DNA from: Bacteroidales bacterium | GTDB lineage: Bacteria; Bacteroidota; Bacteroidia; Bacteroidales; UBA932 | Direction of reading: 5' to 3' | Length of the DNA stretch: 36,468 nt | Assembly (NCBI GenBank): GCA_016281315.1 | Contig: JAEEIJ010000065.1 | Span: forward strand, 1-36,468 | Part shown: one piece after another, positions 34,224-36,468 of the stretch | Numbering within the stretch: position 1 is the first letter of the stretch | Layout of the letters: each line of letters opens with the position of its first letter | Made by a program: the position numbers and the translations under genes | Notes under the pieces: model-generated | What the model was told of the DNA's origin: nothing | What the model saw: only the letters and a program-made list of their open reading frames with translations | Database searches by the model: none

Positions 34224-36468
34224 CTACAGCTCGTTCATCGCCTCGATGGCGTCGGTCTTGGAGCCTACCACGATATCCTGGTAGCGGGCCAGGCCGGTGC
34301 CGGCAGGGATGAGATGGCCGCAGATGACGTTCTCCTTGAGGCCTTCAAGATTGTCCACGCGGGCGCGGATGGCAGCCTCGCTCAGCACCTTGGTGGTCTC
34401 CTGGAAGGAGGCGGCGCTGATGAAGGAACCGGTCTTGAGGGCCGCGCGGGTGATACCCTGCAGCACCTGGGAGGCGGTGGCGGGTTTGGCGGGACGGACG
34501 ACCATCAGCTTGGCGCCCTGGCGTTCCAGGGAACCGTTTTCGCCGCGGAGGTCGCGGGCGCTGATGATGTCTCCTTCCTGGAACCGCACGCTGTCGCCGG
34601 CTTCCTCGACATAGTACTTGCCGAAGATGGCGTCGTTGCGGTCCATAAACTCCCACTTGTCCACCAGTTCCTCCGGGAGGAATTCGGTGTCGCCGGGATC
34701 GCCGATCTGAACCTTGCGCATCATCTGGCGGACGATGATCTCGAAGTGTTTATCGTTGATCTTCACGCCCTGCAGACGATACACGGCCTGGATTTCGTTC
34801 ACGATGTATTCCTGCGCCTTCACAGGTCCAAGGATGTTCAGGATGTCGGTGGGCGAAGTGCCGCCGTCCGAGAGACGGGAGCCGGCCTTCACGTAGTCGT
34901 TCTCCTGAACCAGGATCTGCTTGGTCATAGGAACCTCATAGTGGCATTCCTTGCCGCTGCGGTTCTTCACGATGATATCACGTTTACCGCGCTTGACCTT
35001 CCCCATCAGGACCTCACCGTTGATCTCGGAGAGGATGGCGGGGTTGGACGGGGTACGGGCTTCGAAGAGTTCCGTCACGCGCGGCAGACCGCCGGTAATA
35101 TCGGAGGCCTTGCCGATGGCGCGCGGAATCTTGATCACCACGTCGCCCACCTTCACGGCGGCGCCGTCGCCCATCATGATGTGGGCGCCCACGGGCAGGT
35201 TGAAAGTGCGCAGGATCACGCCCTTATCGTCCACGATGTGCATGGACGGGCTCTTGGTCTTGTCGCGGCTTTCAATGATCACTTTGTCCGTATTGGTGGC
35301 GAATTCGTCGGCGCTTTCCTCACGGTAAGTGACGCCCTCGACCATATTCTCGAAGCGGACGGTACCGGCGGTTTCCACGATGGTGGTGGCGTTGTAGGCA
35401 TCCCATTCGCAGATGAGGTCTCCCTTCTTTACCTTCGCGCCGTCCTTGAAGTACAGCGTGGAGCCGTAAGGGATGTCATACTGGGAATAGGTCATACCGG
35501 TGCGCTCGTCCACGATGCGGAGTTCCGTCATACGGGACACCACCACGGGGGTCACGCTGCCGTCCTCGTTCTCACGGTCGATGGTGCGCAGCTCCTCGAA
35601 CTGGAGCTTGCCCTCGTACTTGGAGACGATGGTGTTATCCGCCACGGCACCGGAGGCGGTACCACCCACGTGGAAGGTACGGAGCGTAAGCTGCGTACCG
35701 GGTTCGCCGATGGACTGAGCGGCGATAACGCCCACCACTTCACCGGTTTCCACCATGCGGCTGGTAGCCAGGTTGCGGCCGTAGCACTTGGCGCACACAC
35801 CCTTGCGGGATTCGCAGGTGAGGACGCTCCTAATCTCCACCTGCTCGATGGGCAGGGTGTCGATGAGGGCGGCCACATCCTCGCGGATCTCCTCGCCGGC
35901 GGCGATAATGAGTTCGCCGTTCAGCGGGTTGTAGATGTCGTGCACGGAAGTGCGGCCCAGGATCCTTTCACCAAGGGATTCCACCACCTCGTCCTTGTTC
36001 TTGATGGCCGTGGCGATGAGGCCGCGGAGGGTACCGCAGTCTTCCTCGGTGATGATCACGTCGTGGGAGACGTCCACCAGACGACGGGTCAGGTAACCTG
36101 CGTCGGCGGTCTTCAGGGCAGTATCGGCCAGACCCTTACGGGCGCCGTGCGTGGAGATGAAGTACTCCAGCACCGACATACCTTCCTTCAGGTTGGACAC
36201 GATCGGGTTCTCGATGATTTCCGCTCCGGCGGCGCCGCTCTTCTGGGGCTTGGCCATGAGGCCGCGCATACCGCAGAGCTGCTTGATCTGCGTGGTGGAA
36301 CCACGGGCGCCGGAATCCAGCATCATATACACCGGGTTGAAACCCTGTTGGTCGGCCGAGATTTCCTTCTTCACGATGTCCGTGAGCTTGTTGTCGATGC
36401 TCGTCCAGAGGTCGATCACCTTGTTGTAACGCTCGTGGTTCGGGAGAAGACCCATCATATAGTTGGCC
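34224..36468 (-). CDS. rpoC: DNA-directed RNA polymerase beta' subunit, C-terminal half (5' part outside window)
   Basis: The frame is open to the right edge (the first visible codons read [19 protein letters not shown]), so only about 748 C-terminal residues are seen; the ATG codons at 36458 are internal. Landmarks are the bridge helix ([20 protein letters not shown]), the trigger loop ([20 protein letters not shown] and [10 protein letters not shown]), the second zinc site (EEDCGTLRG plus [14 protein letters not shown]) and the invariant [20 protein letters not shown]. The region after it contains [17 protein letters not shown] and the C-terminal LAGTG-type segment ([20 protein letters not shown]). 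RpoC is the catalytic clamp subunit of RNA polymerase. All key residues visible are intact. It is a core gene and gives a fixed point against which the accessory block to the left can be placed. Confidence 0.98.
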   Translation of the reverse strand, partial: ANYMMGLLPNHERYNKVIDLWTSIDNKLTDIVKKEISADQQGFNPVYMMLDSGARGSTTQIKQLCGMRGLMAKPQKSGAAGAEIIENPIVSNLKEGMSVLEYFISTHGARKGLADTALKTADAGYLTRRLVDVSHDVIITEEDCGTLRGLIATAIKNKDEVVESLGERILGRTSVHDIYNPLNGELIIAAGEEIREDVAALIDTLPIEQVEIRSVLTCESRKGVCAKCYGRNLATSRMVETGEVVGVIAAQSIGEPGTQLTLRTFHVGGTASGAVADNTIVSKYEGKLQFEELRTIDRENEDGSVTPVVVSRMTELRIVDERTGMTYSQYDIPYGSTLYFKDGAKVKKGDLICEWDAYNATTIVETAGTVRFENMVEGVTYREESADEFATNTDKVIIESRDKTKSPSMHIVDDKGVILRTFNLPVGAHIMMGDGAAVKVGDVVIKIPRAIGKASDITGGLPRVTELFEARTPSNPAILSEINGEVLMGKVKRGKRDIIVKNRSGKECHYEVPMTKQILVQENDYVKAGSRLSDGGTSPTDILNILGPVKAQEYIVNEIQAVYRLQGVKINDKHFEIIVRQMMRKVQIGDPGDTEFLPEELVDKWEFMDRNDAIFGKYYVEEAGDSVRFQEGDIISARDLRGENGSLERQGAKLMVVRPAKPATASQVLQGITRAALKTGSFISAASFQETTKVLSEAAIRARVDNLEGLKENVICGHLIPAGTGLARYQDIVVGSKTDAIEAMNEL

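Overview
The window comes from a Gram-negative Bacteroidota chromosome, almost certainly an uncultured gut- or rumen-type member of the Bacteroidales. The grounds are a SusC/SusD pair, several lipoproteins with Bacteroidetes-style signal and export sequences, fimbrillin-like and BACON-like domains, TAnnTTTG promoter elements, general absence of Shine-Dalgarno sequences, and the long RpoC form. Base composition is fairly GC-rich for the order. Genus cannot be fixed from the sequence.

Layout. (1) 1-4522, plus strand: the 3' end of a fimbrial-type gene (2-418), then a 1344-aa fimbrillin/BACON-repeat lipoprotein, closed by a terminator. (2) 29441 down to 4571, minus strand: one long, tightly packed operon-like block of about 25 kb. 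In transcription order it holds a promoter with a dyad, SusC, SusD, two GLUG-repeat lipoproteins, a stand-alone phosphodiester glycosidase (NAGPA family), a GLUG-NAGPA fusion, a 45-aa peptide, a GLUG-SGNH hydrolase fusion, a GLUG lipoprotein without enzyme, two more small peptides (50 and 41 aa), a GLUG-GH20 beta-N-acetylhexosaminidase fusion, and a terminator. (3) 32403-29559, minus strand: a lipoprotein of unknown function and a membrane protein with a C-terminal helix-turn-helix (DUF6377-like), the likely regulator of the block. (4) 32558-33858, plus strand: a divergent secreted histidine acid phosphatase (MINPP/phytase-like). (5) 33859-34170: a dense cluster of inverted repeats and a decayed reading frame. 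(6) 34171 to the end, minus strand: the 3' half of rpoC with its terminator.

How the genes may work together. SusC/SusD would bind and import a glycan. Four predicted enzymes all fit GlcNAc chemistry: NAGPA twice (GlcNAc-1-phosphodiester cleavage in the characterised family member), GH20 (beta-GlcNAc/GalNAc release) and an SGNH hydrolase (ester or acetyl removal). Three of them sit on the same scaffold: lipid anchor, fimbrillin-like beta-sandwich, GLUG beta-helix and a conserved W-(D/N) cap. I infer a surface system for a phosphate-bearing GlcNAc glycan (teichoic acid, phospho-capsule or phosphoglycan). The three small peptides share a motif and each stands just upstream of a lipoprotein gene; they are the least explained part of the locus.
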